Origin: Lacinutrix sp. WUR7
GTDB taxonomy: Bacteria > Bacteroidota > Bacteroidia > Flavobacteriales > Flavobacteriaceae
NCBI RefSeq assembly: GCF_016864015.1
Contig: NZ_CP045067.1
Coordinates: 345,001 to 409,000 of the forward strand
Direction of reading: 5' to 3'
DNA length: 64,000 bases
Shown: in pieces, positions 51,879-59,968 of the stretch
Layout: every line of letters starts with the position of its first letter
Position numbering within the stretch: position 1 is the stretch's first letter
Position numbers and translations under genes: made by a program
Notes under the pieces: model-generated
Told to the model about the DNA's origin: nothing
Database searches by the model: none
What the model saw: only the letters and a program-made list of their open reading frames with translations

Positions 51879-52213
51879 TACCTCTAGATTTCATATTAGA
51901 AATACCAGCAGTAGTTGGCATTATTTTTATAATAACAGGAATTATCATGCAGTTGTTTCCTCCAAAAAAAATCAATCCACTTTATGGTTATAGAACTCGT
52001 AGCTCTATGCAAAACCAGCAAAAATGGGACTTTTCACAAAAATACTCTGCAAAACTATTAACTATAATTGGCGTTTTTCTTTTGCTAATTTCGACATTAA
52101 ATTTTTTCTTTAATCTTCAAGGAGATTTAGAAAAAACAATTAGTGCTATTTTAATAATTGGATCTGTTATTTTTTTAGTTATTAAAACAGAAAACAAGCT
52201 TAAAAATTTATAG
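51875..52213 (+). CDS. SdpI-like small membrane protein
   Basis: The 112-residue protein has about three helices (IPAVVGIIFIITGIIMQLF, LLTIIGVFLLLISTLNFFF, AILIIGSVIFLVI). The loop NPLYGYRTRSSMQNQQKWDF matches the conserved SdpI family motif. SdpI confers immunity to a toxin in Bacillus; the role in Bacteroidota is unknown. Last gene of the lipid operon. Downstream is a 373-bp gap with decayed repeats and a shared terminator. Confidence 0.85.
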   Translation: MIPLDFILEIPAVVGIIFIITGIIMQLFPPKKINPLYGYRTRSSMQNQQKWDFSQKYSAKLLTIIGVFLLLISTLNFFFNLQGDLEKTISAILIIGSVIFLVIKTENKLKNL

Positions 52214-52264
52214 GAGTTTCTTTTATTTCTGAAAAATAAACCATTCCCAAGTATTTTTTTAGAT

Positions 52265-52285
52265 TAGATTTCTGCCTTCGTAAGA
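52265..52285. repeat. decayed palindromic repeat
   Basis: TAGATTTCTGCCTTCGTAAG and flank is a mutated copy of the family at 34738. The rest of the 52214-52586 gap holds short palindromes (CCCTTTTAAAGGG-like near 52350, CTCC..GGAG near 52425) and no supported gene. Confidence 0.4.
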
Positions 52286-52505
52286 CTTAAACAATTCTAT
52301 AGTAACAACCCTTCCGTCTTCCATTCTAAGTAAGTATGAAACCCATATTCCCTTTAAAAGGGAAGGAATTCTTACTCGTATATGATTTATTATAAATCTA
52401 GAAATTACTTTTCAATAGGTAACTCTCCTACTTCTTTTAAGGAGGAGCATGAATTTTAAATTCCTAGAAAAAGGATTTGAAAAGAAAGCATTGGTTTTAA
52501 AAAAA

Positions 52506-52549
52506 ATAAGCGTTTTATAAAGCAGTAATCTACTTTATAAAACGCTTAT
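52506..52549. terminator. bidirectional terminator between SdpI-like and phosphatase genes
   Basis: A perfect 17-bp stem (ATAAGCGTTTTATAAAG / complement, 10-nt loop) is flanked by an A-run on the left and CTTTTT on the right. Can end both convergent transcripts. Confidence 0.85.
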
Positions 52550-52560
52550 CTTTTTGAATT

Positions 52561-52583
52561 AGATTCCTGCCATAGCAGAAATT
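52561..52583. repeat. palindromic repeat after phosphatase gene
   Basis: AGATTCCTGCCATAGCAGAA and flank lies 4 bp beyond the stop codon of the minus-strand phosphatase gene (52587). Same family as at 34738 and 59943. Confidence 0.55.
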
Positions 52584-52586
52584 TAT

Positions 52587-54254
52587 TTATTCTTCTATCA
52601 CAAACTCCAAAGGAATTCCCGTTGCTCCATTAGGAAAGCTAGTTCCTAAAAGTGCAGAAATAGTTGGTGCGACATCTGTAATATAAGTTTTCTTAAAAGT
52701 ACTTCCTTGATTAATTCCTTTTCCGTAAAATAAAAGAGGCACGTGTGTATCATAATTTAAACCAGAACCATGTGTAGAACCCGTTTTACCATAGGAAATT
52801 ACAGCAGGATCATAGACCACCAAAACATCTCCAGAACGCTTTTGATTAAATCCGTTTTGTAATAATTCTTCAATACCGCTAGTAAAATCTGTAGTTTGCA
52901 TGGTAGTTGCAGAATACGCCTTATCTATATTTTTATAAGTCAATAACTCATTTACTAAAGCTTCTTGTACAGTTTCTAAATCTAAACCTAATAATCCAAT
53001 ACGTTCTCTATTTAAAAATATTTGGTTGTTACTTATGTTTTCTAATAAATCACTTGCTCCAAATCGTTTAGAAATAAATGCACTTAATTTGCTTTTAAAG
53101 TCTTTATTATCAAAATATCCTGAAGGTATATGTACACTTTGTAAATACGAAGGCACATCTACTGCTCCATGATCTGAGGTTAAAAACAAGGTGTATTCTC
53201 CTTTTCCAACTTTAGCATCTAAAGCATTAATTAATCGTTCTATATCTTTATCTAAACGTAAGTAAGTATCTTGAACTTCTTTAGAGTTTACCCCAAAATT
53301 ATGTCCAACATAATCTGTACTTGAAAAACTAACGGTTAAAACATCTGTAATAGCATCTTGACCTAGTTGCTCTCCATCCAATGCTGCAATTGCAAAATCT
53401 GCAGTTAAAGCGTTTCCGTAAGCGGTAGCTTTTAAAATATCGAATCCTCTATTATCTTTACTTAAAGCTTTTAAATCATAAGGAAATGTTGCTGTTTCTT
53501 TTCCTTTAAAACCACCTTCAAAAGTATTTAAATCGGCACCACTTTCTGTATATGTATTAATATCATATAATGTATTCCATGGTTTTAAATAAGATTCTGC
53601 AGCTTCCGAAGTATTAAAATCAGTAACCCATTTTGGCAAATCCTTTCTATAAAAGGTACTAGTAATCCAATTCCCTTCATCCCTTCCGTGAAACCAATAT
53701 GCCGCATTTGCTGTATGTCCTGCAGGTAAAATGGCACCTCTATCTTTCATAGAAATCCCAATCGTTTTTCCTCGCATTTGTGTAAACAATCTATTTTCAT
53801 CAGCAAAGGTTGTCGTTTTCATTCTGCGTGGAGACATTTGTCCAGCTGATGCTTCTGTACCAACAGAATTTTCGGTATCATCTCCTGCACAATACACCTT
53901 TTTGTTAATTTCTTTATCATACCAATTGTTAGCAATTATGCCATGATATTTTGGTGTTGTTCCCGTATAAATGGAAGTGTGTCCAGGCCCTGTATATGTT
54001 GGAATATAGTTATAATGATTGTTTTTGCAGTTAAAACCTTGATTCATTAATTTTTTAAAACCACCATCGCCAAACTTAGAATAAAAGCGCGTTAAGTAAT
54101 CGTAACGCATTTGATCTACCACAACACCAACAACCAATTTAGGTCTTGCGTTTAATTCGGTTTTCGTTTCTATATTTTTTTGTGCAGTGTACTCTGTTTG
54201 TGCTTTACAGCTAAAAAATAAAGCGAAAGCAAAAACATATAATAAAGACTTCAT
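52587..54254 (-). CDS. PafA-like alkaline phosphatase/phosphodiesterase lipoprotein
   Basis: The 555-residue protein has a lipoprotein signal (LLYVFAFALFFSCK, Cys 16) and an alkaline-phosphatase-superfamily domain. KLVVGVVVDQMRYDYL carries the first metal Asp. YIPTYTGPGHTSIYTG carries the Thr nucleophile, and FLTSDHGAVDVPS the later Asp-His pair. It fits the PafA group of Bacteroidota, periplasmic broad-specificity phosphomonoesterases with a Thr nucleophile. The C-terminus ends FPNGATGIPLEFV. A phosphate-scavenging role is inferred. Confidence 0.92.
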   Translation of the reverse strand: MKSLLYVFAFALFFSCKAQTEYTAQKNIETKTELNARPKLVVGVVVDQMRYDYLTRFYSKFGDGGFKKLMNQGFNCKNNHYNYIPTYTGPGHTSIYTGTTPKYHGIIANNWYDKEINKKVYCAGDDTENSVGTEASAGQMSPRRMKTTTFADENRLFTQMRGKTIGISMKDRGAILPAGHTANAAYWFHGRDEGNWITSTFYRKDLPKWVTDFNTSEAAESYLKPWNTLYDINTYTESGADLNTFEGGFKGKETATFPYDLKALSKDNRGFDILKATAYGNALTADFAIAALDGEQLGQDAITDVLTVSFSSTDYVGHNFGVNSKEVQDTYLRLDKDIERLINALDAKVGKGEYTLFLTSDHGAVDVPSYLQSVHIPSGYFDNKDFKSKLSAFISKRFGASDLLENISNNQIFLNRERIGLLGLDLETVQEALVNELLTYKNIDKAYSATTMQTTDFTSGIEELLQNGFNQKRSGDVLVVYDPAVISYGKTGSTHGSGLNYDTHVPLLFYGKGINQGSTFKKTYITDVAPTISALLGTSFPNGATGIPLEFVIEE

Positions 54255-54376
54255 ATTAGTATGATTAGATTTATAGGTTCAAAAATACAGATTTATAGCT
54301 TTTAAATTTTCCTTTTTCAATTAATTTATCGTTAAATACGTCATAGTTTTATACTTTAGCACTAACAAATTTATTT

Positions 54377-55114
54377 ATGACATACCTTCATAATATAGGA
54401 GCTTACTTTATAATGATTAAAGACATGTTTCGCAAGCCAACAAAATGGTCTGTAATGAAAACATTGATCTTTAAAGATATTGACGACCTAATAATGGGTT
54501 CTCTTGGTATTGTAGCATTTATTTCCTTTTTTGTTGGAGGTGTAGTTACTATACAAACTGCATTAAATATTGACAATCCGTTAATACCAAAATATTTAGT
54601 TGGTTTTGCAACTAGACAATCTATAATATTAGAATTTGCACCAACTTTTATTTCGATAATAATGGCAGGAAAAGTGGGGTCATTTATTACTTCTAGTATA
54701 GGTACCATGCGAGTTACAGAACAAATTGATGCTTTAGAAGTTATGGGAATTAATGCCGTTAACTATTTAGTTTTTCCAAAGTTTATTGCACTTATGTTGT
54801 ATCCTTTTGTGATTTCTATAGCTATGTTTTTGGGTATCGTTGGCGGAATGGCAGCTTGCTTTTTTGGTGGTTATAGCTCGATTGATGATTATATAATTGG
54901 TATTCAAACCGACTTTATACCCTTTCATATTGCTTATGCATTTATTAAAACATTTGCATTTGCTTTTCTTTTAGCAACCATACCTTCCTTTCATGGATTT
55001 TATATGAAAGGTGGCGCACTAGAAGTTGGTAAAGCAAGTACCACTGCTTTTGTTTGGACCAGTGTGGTGATTATTCTTTTAAATTATATATTAACCCAAA
55101 TGCTACTAAGCTAA
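54377..55114 (+). CDS. MlaE-family ABC transporter permease
   Basis: The 245-residue inner-membrane permease of the Mla/MCE phospholipid-transport type has FFVGGVVTIQTALNI, SIILEFAPTFISIIMAGKVG, and SIGTMRVTEQIDALEVMGIN, the MlaE signature. Five helices are seen. Its stop (TAATG) overlaps the start of the ATPase gene by 1 bp. No MCE-domain protein is immediately downstream. Confidence 0.94.
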   Translation: MTYLHNIGAYFIMIKDMFRKPTKWSVMKTLIFKDIDDLIMGSLGIVAFISFFVGGVVTIQTALNIDNPLIPKYLVGFATRQSIILEFAPTFISIIMAGKVGSFITSSIGTMRVTEQIDALEVMGINAVNYLVFPKFIALMLYPFVISIAMFLGIVGGMAACFFGGYSSIDDYIIGIQTDFIPFHIAYAFIKTFAFAFLLATIPSFHGFYMKGGALEVGKASTTAFVWTSVVIILLNYILTQMLLS

Positions 55115-55884
55115 TGATAGAAGTTAAAGATTTACATAAGTCGTTTGGAGATGCCCATATTTTAAAAGGTATTACTACCACTTTTGAAAATGGAAAAACC
55201 AGCTTAGTTATTGGTCAGAGTGGTTCTGGTAAAACTGTTTTTTTAAAATGTTTATTAGGATTATTTGAAAAAGATGAAGGAACTATTTCCTATGATGGTA
55301 AAATATATTCAGAATTAACCACAGATCAAAAACGGGATTTACGAAGTGAAATGGGAATGGTTTTTCAAGGTTCTGCTTTATTTGATTCTATGACGATTGC
55401 AGAAAACGTGATGTTTCCGTTACGTATGTTTACCAAGCAAAGTAAAAGCGAAATGGAAGATCGTGTAAACTTTGTTTTAAAACGTGTTAATCTTCCGGAT
55501 GCGCATAATAAAATGCCAAGTGAAGCTTCTGGTGGAATGCAAAAACGTGTAGCTATTGCTAGAGCCATTGTAAATAAACCAAAGTATCTTTTTTGTGATG
55601 AACCAAATTCTGGATTAGACCCAAAAACAGCGATTGTTATAGATAATTTGATTCAAGAAATTACAGACGAGTACGATATTACAACCATTATTAATACACA
55701 CGATATGAATTCTGTAATGGAAATTGGTGAAAAAATTGTGTTTCTAAAAGATGGTTTAAAAGCTTGGGAAGGCTCTAAAGAAAACATATTTATTACAGAT
55801 AATGAAGTAGTAACAGACTTTGTATACTCTTCGGAATTATTCAAGAAAGTGCGTAAAATGTATTTGGAAGAGAATAAGAAATAG
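55114..55884 (+). CDS. MlaF-family ABC transporter ATP-binding protein
   Basis: The 256-residue ATPase for the MlaE permease has MIEVKDLHKSFGDAHILKGI, Walker A VIGQSGSGKTVFLKCL, the signature SGGMQKRVAIARAIV and Walker B KYLFCDEPNSGLDPKT. Together they likely move phospholipids between membranes. A longer frame from a TTG at 55054 would overlap the permease gene by 60 bp and is rejected in favour of the ATG at 55114. It is the last gene before a convergent DUF389 gene. Confidence 0.94.
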   Translation: MIEVKDLHKSFGDAHILKGITTTFENGKTSLVIGQSGSGKTVFLKCLLGLFEKDEGTISYDGKIYSELTTDQKRDLRSEMGMVFQGSALFDSMTIAENVMFPLRMFTKQSKSEMEDRVNFVLKRVNLPDAHNKMPSEASGGMQKRVAIARAIVNKPKYLFCDEPNSGLDPKTAIVIDNLIQEITDEYDITTIINTHDMNSVMEIGEKIVFLKDGLKAWEGSKENIFITDNEVVTDFVYSSELFKKVRKMYLEENKK

Positions 55885-55990
55885 TTTGAAGTCTCAGTCT
55901 CAGTAAAAAAAAAACCTAATTTAGTAGTTAGATATTGCTTTTATCACGCTTTCTTATTCTTCCTATTTCAGGTAATACGTAAAGAAACTA

Positions 55991-57508
55991 CTACTTCTGC
56001 TTCACCACCAAAGTATCCAGTTTTAACTTTAGTTTTAACCAGCTTTCTAATTTCGTTTTATCTTTAATTCTACTTTCTGGTGTAGTAAGCGAATCGTTCC
56101 ATTTTACGGTAAAAACCGAAAGTGTATCTATTTTTGAAAAGTTAGAATTTATAACATTTGCATAAGAAAATTGTTCTACAGTTTCGTAGTTAATCTTCAC
56201 TTCTTGACTTAATTCTTCAAAAGGAATATAATCATATTCAAACTTAGATAATTGTCTAACCTTATCTTCTAAATATGTAATTTTTTGTTGTTGAGACATC
56301 ATATCTAATGAATCGCGAGTACGCAATTCTTCCATATATTCCAGGTTATTTACCACTCTATTTTTAACTTGATTTACTTGTAATTTTACATCTTTTAAAG
56401 CATTGTAATTATTAAAACGTTGTTGTAAAACGGCAACGGTAGCTTCCGGAATTTCATCTGCACCAAAAGTGGTTAACTCTATGGTAGAAGTTTCGGTAGG
56501 ATTATAAATATAAGTAGCATTCTTTTTAATATAGTTTGCATTAGGTAATGCCTCTAGCTCATGGGAAATAAATCGTTTTGCATCATTAGTAAAATTACTT
56601 TCACGTAATACATTTAAAAAAGTAAGTACTGCAGGAATCATTACTAAAATAGCTACAAACGAAGCCAATCTAGAAATACGTTTACGTTTTGCAGAGTTTG
56701 CATATTTAAGCATTGGAAAACGAAGTACCTTAAGAACTAAAAACGTTGCTAAAGCAATAAATATGGTGTTTATAGTAAACAAATACATGGCACCAGAAGC
56801 AAATTGTAATCCTTCGGAAACATTATCATTTAAAGCATAAGCCAATCCATAACCAACGGTACATAAAGGAGGCATTAATGCTGTAGCAATGGCAACACCA
56901 AAAATAACAGAGGCAATAGTTCCTCTTTTTGTTCTAGCAATAATTAAGGCAAGACCTCCAAAAAAGGCTATTAAAACATCCCTAATATCTGGTTTAGTTC
57001 TGGCTAATAACTCGGAAGATTGTTCTTGTAACGGAAAGAACTTAAAGAATAAAAATGCGGTAAGTACACTTAACAAAATCATTACCCCAAAATTAATCAG
57101 TGATTTTTTTAAGGTGTCGATATCATTAATCGCTACTGAAAGTCCGATACCAAGAATTGGCCCCATTAATGGCGAAATTAACATGGCTCCAATTACAACT
57201 GCTGTTGAGTTTGCATTTAAACCAACCGATGCCACAAAAATGGAGCAAATTAAAATCCAAGCGGTTGCTCCTTTAAATGGAATATCTAATTTTATAGCTT
57301 CAATAGTTGCATCTCTATCGGTGTCTTCTCTAAAGTCTAAAAGCTCGCTAAAAAAAAGTTTTATACTTTGCAATAAACCTTTAGCATCATCTTGTACAGC
57401 TTTTTTAGATTGCTCTACAGCTTTCTCTTTAGCTATGTTTTCTTTAGCTGTATTTTCTTTGGCTGTATTTTCTTCTTCAGAAAAATTAAATTTATTTTCT
57501 TCGCTCAT
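55991..57508 (-). CDS. DUF389 membrane protein with N-terminal pentapeptide repeats
   Basis: The 505-residue protein has an acidic/basic N-terminus with three tandem 5-residue repeats (TAKEN, TAKEN, IAKEK) at about 14-28. A DUF389 membrane domain of about six helices follows (DIPFKGATAWILICSIFVAS, GAMLISPLMGPILGIGLS, TVGYGLAYAL). A C-terminal soluble region (about 300-505) holds coiled-coil-like sequence. DUF389 proteins (TIGR00341 group) have no established function. It lies 2 bp after the mannose-1-phosphate guanylyltransferase gene on the same strand. Confidence 0.88.
   Translation of the reverse strand: MSEENKFNFSEEENTAKENTAKENIAKEKAVEQSKKAVQDDAKGLLQSIKLFFSELLDFREDTDRDATIEAIKLDIPFKGATAWILICSIFVASVGLNANSTAVVIGAMLISPLMGPILGIGLSVAINDIDTLKKSLINFGVMILLSVLTAFLFFKFFPLQEQSSELLARTKPDIRDVLIAFFGGLALIIARTKRGTIASVIFGVAIATALMPPLCTVGYGLAYALNDNVSEGLQFASGAMYLFTINTIFIALATFLVLKVLRFPMLKYANSAKRKRISRLASFVAILVMIPAVLTFLNVLRESNFTNDAKRFISHELEALPNANYIKKNATYIYNPTETSTIELTTFGADEIPEATVAVLQQRFNNYNALKDVKLQVNQVKNRVVNNLEYMEELRTRDSLDMMSQQQKITYLEDKVRQLSKFEYDYIPFEELSQEVKINYETVEQFSYANVINSNFSKIDTLSVFTVKWNDSLTTPESRIKDKTKLESWLKLKLKLDTLVVKQK
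57423..57467. repeat. three 15-bp in-frame tandem repeats inside DUF389 gene
   Basis: TTCTCTTTAGCTATG, TTTTCTTTAGCTGTA and TTTTCTTTGGCTGTA lie end to end (57423-57467) and encode AKEN-type pentapeptides. Slippage would add or remove 5 residues without a frameshift. Confidence 0.7.
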
Positions 57509-57510
57509 AA

Positions 57511-58590
57511 TTAACCATAATTCTCACCAAAATTATCTTTTACCTTTTGGAGTACTTTTTTAATATCCTGTTCCTTTGCTTTCGGAAATATAAGCAAAAC
57601 TTCGTCTTTATCTACAATTATATAATCCTGTAAACCATCTACTACCACAATTTTATCTTTTTTGGTACGTATCATGTTTCCAGAAGCATCTTCGGTTAGT
57701 GTTCTAGCATTTACAACAGCATTGTTATTTTCGTCTTTATCTAGTTTATCATAAAGGCTACCCCAAGTTCCTAGATCATTCCAATCAAAGGTTGCTGGTA
57801 ATACATATACATTCTCCGATTTTTCCATGATGGCATAATCCACCGAAATGTTTTCCGCTTTAGCGTAATTCTCTAGAATAAAATCGTCTTCAAAATCGGT
57901 ATTATAAACCGCATAACCTTGCTCAAACAGTTGAAATAATTCTGGCTGATTGTTTTTAAAAGCATTAACCACACTATTCACGCTCCACATAAAAATTCCT
58001 GCATTCCATAAAAAATTACCTTGTGCAATAAACTCTTTAGCTGTTTTGTAATCTGGTTTTTCTCTAAACTGCTTCACCGTTTTAATGGCATCTTTAGTTT
58101 CTTTATCAAACTCAATATAACCAAATCCTGTATTTGGGAATGTTGGTTGAATACCAAGTGTCATTAAGGCATCATTTTCTGCACAAAAATGAAAAGCTTG
58201 TTCTACGTTTTGTATGAATGCATTCTCATCTTCAATCCAATGGTCACTTGGCGCAACAATCATAACTGCATCTTTATTTTCCTTCTGAATTTTTAAGGAA
58301 GCATATAAAATACAAGGAGCTGTATTACGCATTGCTGGTTCCAATACTACCTGACGTTTGGTTACTTGAGGTAATTGCTGAAACACCAAATCATTATACA
58401 TTTCATTAGTTAATATGAATATATTTTCTTGCGGAATTATTTTCGCTAAGCGATTAAATGTTTTTTGGATAAGCGTTTCTCCAGTTCCTAACATATCGTG
58501 AAACTGTTTTGGAAATTCTTTGGTACTTATTGGCCAAAATCTTGATCCTACTCCTCCAGCCATTAATATGGCATAATTATTTTTATTCAT
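57511..58590 (-). CDS. mannose-1-phosphate guanylyltransferase
   Basis: Makes GDP-mannose from mannose-1-phosphate and GTP for surface polysaccharides. The 359-residue protein has the nucleotidyltransferase start ILMAGGVGSRFWPISTKEFP, the metal site IVAPSDHWI, NTGFGYIEF, FREKPDYKTA, and WNAGIFMW, with NDLGTWGSLYDKLD later. It is of the single-domain ManC/RfbM type without the isomerase domain. Upstream (minus strand) is the SprT gene at 4 bp, downstream the DUF389 gene at 2 bp. Confidence 0.94.
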   Translation of the reverse strand: MNKNNYAILMAGGVGSRFWPISTKEFPKQFHDMLGTGETLIQKTFNRLAKIIPQENIFILTNEMYNDLVFQQLPQVTKRQVVLEPAMRNTAPCILYASLKIQKENKDAVMIVAPSDHWIEDENAFIQNVEQAFHFCAENDALMTLGIQPTFPNTGFGYIEFDKETKDAIKTVKQFREKPDYKTAKEFIAQGNFLWNAGIFMWSVNSVVNAFKNNQPELFQLFEQGYAVYNTDFEDDFILENYAKAENISVDYAIMEKSENVYVLPATFDWNDLGTWGSLYDKLDKDENNNAVVNARTLTEDASGNMIRTKKDKIVVVDGLQDYIIVDKDEVLLIFPKAKEQDIKKVLQKVKDNFGENYG

Positions 58591-58594
58591 ATTA

Positions 58595-59191
58595 CTAATT
58601 TAATAATTCTACTTCAGCATTGGGATTAAAAAGATACATTTTTCCAGATACTACTTCTACGCACTCAATACGTTTAACTCGTTTTTGTCCTTTAGTAAAC
58701 ACTTTTCCATTGTAAAGCTTAAAGGATGCACCCAAAGGTACTTGAAAAACATAGTGTTTATCATTTGGTTCGTCGAATTGCTTTAAAGCTAAGGCCAGCT
58801 GCGTATCTGTGTCGCTTGTGGCTTTTGGATTTTTAAAGTGTTTCGCTAATAAAGGCAATAATTCCATTGGGAACACTTCTGGGTTTAAAACAGGAAGCAT
58901 TAAATGCTGAAACGTTTGCTTCCACTCCTTACCATGTGGTTTTATAAACCTACCATATTTAGTAAAAGCTTCTAAATGTGCTATTTCATGAATTAATGTG
59001 ATTAGAAATCGGTAGCTATTTAGATTTGCATTAATCGTTATTTGATGTTTATTGTTTGGTAATTTTCTATAATCACCATGTCTTGTTTTGCGTTCTTTTT
59101 TGACCTTAACCACCAAATCATCATGTTTTAATAAATTTAAAACATAAGGTATAGCTTGCGCTGGAATGTAGTTTTGAAGCGTTTTTTGCAT
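58595..59191 (-). CDS. SprT-like metalloprotease domain protein
   Basis: The 198-residue protein has a zinc-peptidase motif HEIAH at residues 68-72, followed by the FIKPHGKEWKQTF segment with the third His, characteristic of SprT-like domains. The C-terminal part has KRVKRIECVEVVSGKMYLFN-type beta strands that resemble the zinc-ribbon part without the usual Cys residues. SprT-like proteins include DNA-protein crosslink proteases (Spartan). It is cotranscribed with the guanylyltransferase gene. Role in this genome unproven. Confidence 0.88.
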   Translation of the reverse strand: MQKTLQNYIPAQAIPYVLNLLKHDDLVVKVKKERKTRHGDYRKLPNNKHQITINANLNSYRFLITLIHEIAHLEAFTKYGRFIKPHGKEWKQTFQHLMLPVLNPEVFPMELLPLLAKHFKNPKATSDTDTQLALALKQFDEPNDKHYVFQVPLGASFKLYNGKVFTKGQKRVKRIECVEVVSGKMYLFNPNAEVELLN

Positions 59192-59317
59192 GAAAGCAAA
59201 AATAGTTTATCTAATTGACTTTCTGAAGAAAATAAACTAACTTCATAGCATTGGAAATAAAAAATGTAGAAACAATTTTATACGAAAGAAACTTTAGCAA
59301 TAAAATAACGCACTAAA

Positions 59318-59782
59318 ATGAAAAAGACATTAACCATTTTATTTTTATTATTTATTTATCACATATCTGCTCAAGAATATAAGAAAGTTGAAATGTGTGA
59401 TTTGAAATTTGAATCGAATAAAGACTCTACAGAAATGAATGTTTCTAAAAACGGAAAGTTATTATCGGGAATGTATAAAATATCGGGAGTTTTACCAAAC
59501 CAATACAGCCTGACTGAATTTATAAACGGAAAAGCGGAAGGAAAATCTACAACATTTTATAATGATACGGCCATTAGAGAAAAACATTTCAAAAACGGAC
59601 TTCCAAATGGACTTTGGATTGAATATGATGATTCAGGAAAAACAATAATGCGAAAAATTCCATACTCAAATGGTATTCTGCACGGAATTGGTTTGTTTTA
59701 TGATAAAGAGGTTTATTATTGGTTTGGAGAAAGAGTTCAGAAACAAGTATATGAAAAGAATAAAGCAGAAGAAAAAAATTAA
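59318..59782 (+). CDS. MORN-like repeat exported protein
   Basis: The 154-residue product has a signal peptide (TLTILFLLFIYHISAQ) and three short MORN-2-type repeats: EFINGKAEGKSTTFYND, EKHFKNGLPNGLWIEYDD and IPYSNGILHGIGLFYD. Similar proteins include YwqK-like antitoxin-annotated families, but no toxin gene is adjacent. It stands alone on the plus strand between two minus-strand operons. Role unknown. Confidence 0.8.
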   Translation: MKKTLTILFLLFIYHISAQEYKKVEMCDLKFESNKDSTEMNVSKNGKLLSGMYKISGVLPNQYSLTEFINGKAEGKSTTFYNDTAIREKHFKNGLPNGLWIEYDDSGKTIMRKIPYSNGILHGIGLFYDKEVYYWFGERVQKQVYEKNKAEEKN

Positions 59783-59942
59783 AAATGCTATTAACTCACA
59801 ACGTACATAAAAATCGCTTATTTAAGACTTAAACAAAGACAATTGTACGTTTGCTACTTCTGAATTTACTTCCAAAATTACAAGCACGCAAACACGCACT
59901 TTTCCAAATAAAAAACCATTAAACAAAATCACAAAAAAGAAT

Positions 59943-59967
59943 AGGATTCCTGCTTACGCAGGAATTT
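59943..59967. repeat. palindromic repeat after argS
   Basis: AGGATTCCTGCTTACGCAGG and AATTT form a near-perfect palindrome 2 bp past the argS stop codon. It has no T-run, so it is not a typical intrinsic terminator, but a transcript-end role is possible. Confidence 0.65.
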
Positions 59968-59968
59968 G

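Noticed and set aside
55054-55113. 20-codon extension of the MlaF ATPase
   Set aside because: TTG start inside the permease gene; the ATG at 55114 overlaps the permease stop by one base, the normal coupled arrangement.
59318-59782. Toxin-antitoxin module for the MORN-like protein
   Set aside because: YwqK-like proteins are sometimes annotated as antitoxins, but no toxin-like gene is adjacent and the product has a signal peptide.
59943-59967. Palindrome after argS as an intrinsic terminator
   Set aside because: No T-run follows on the minus strand, and the same palindrome occurs before start codons elsewhere, so it is better treated as a repeat.
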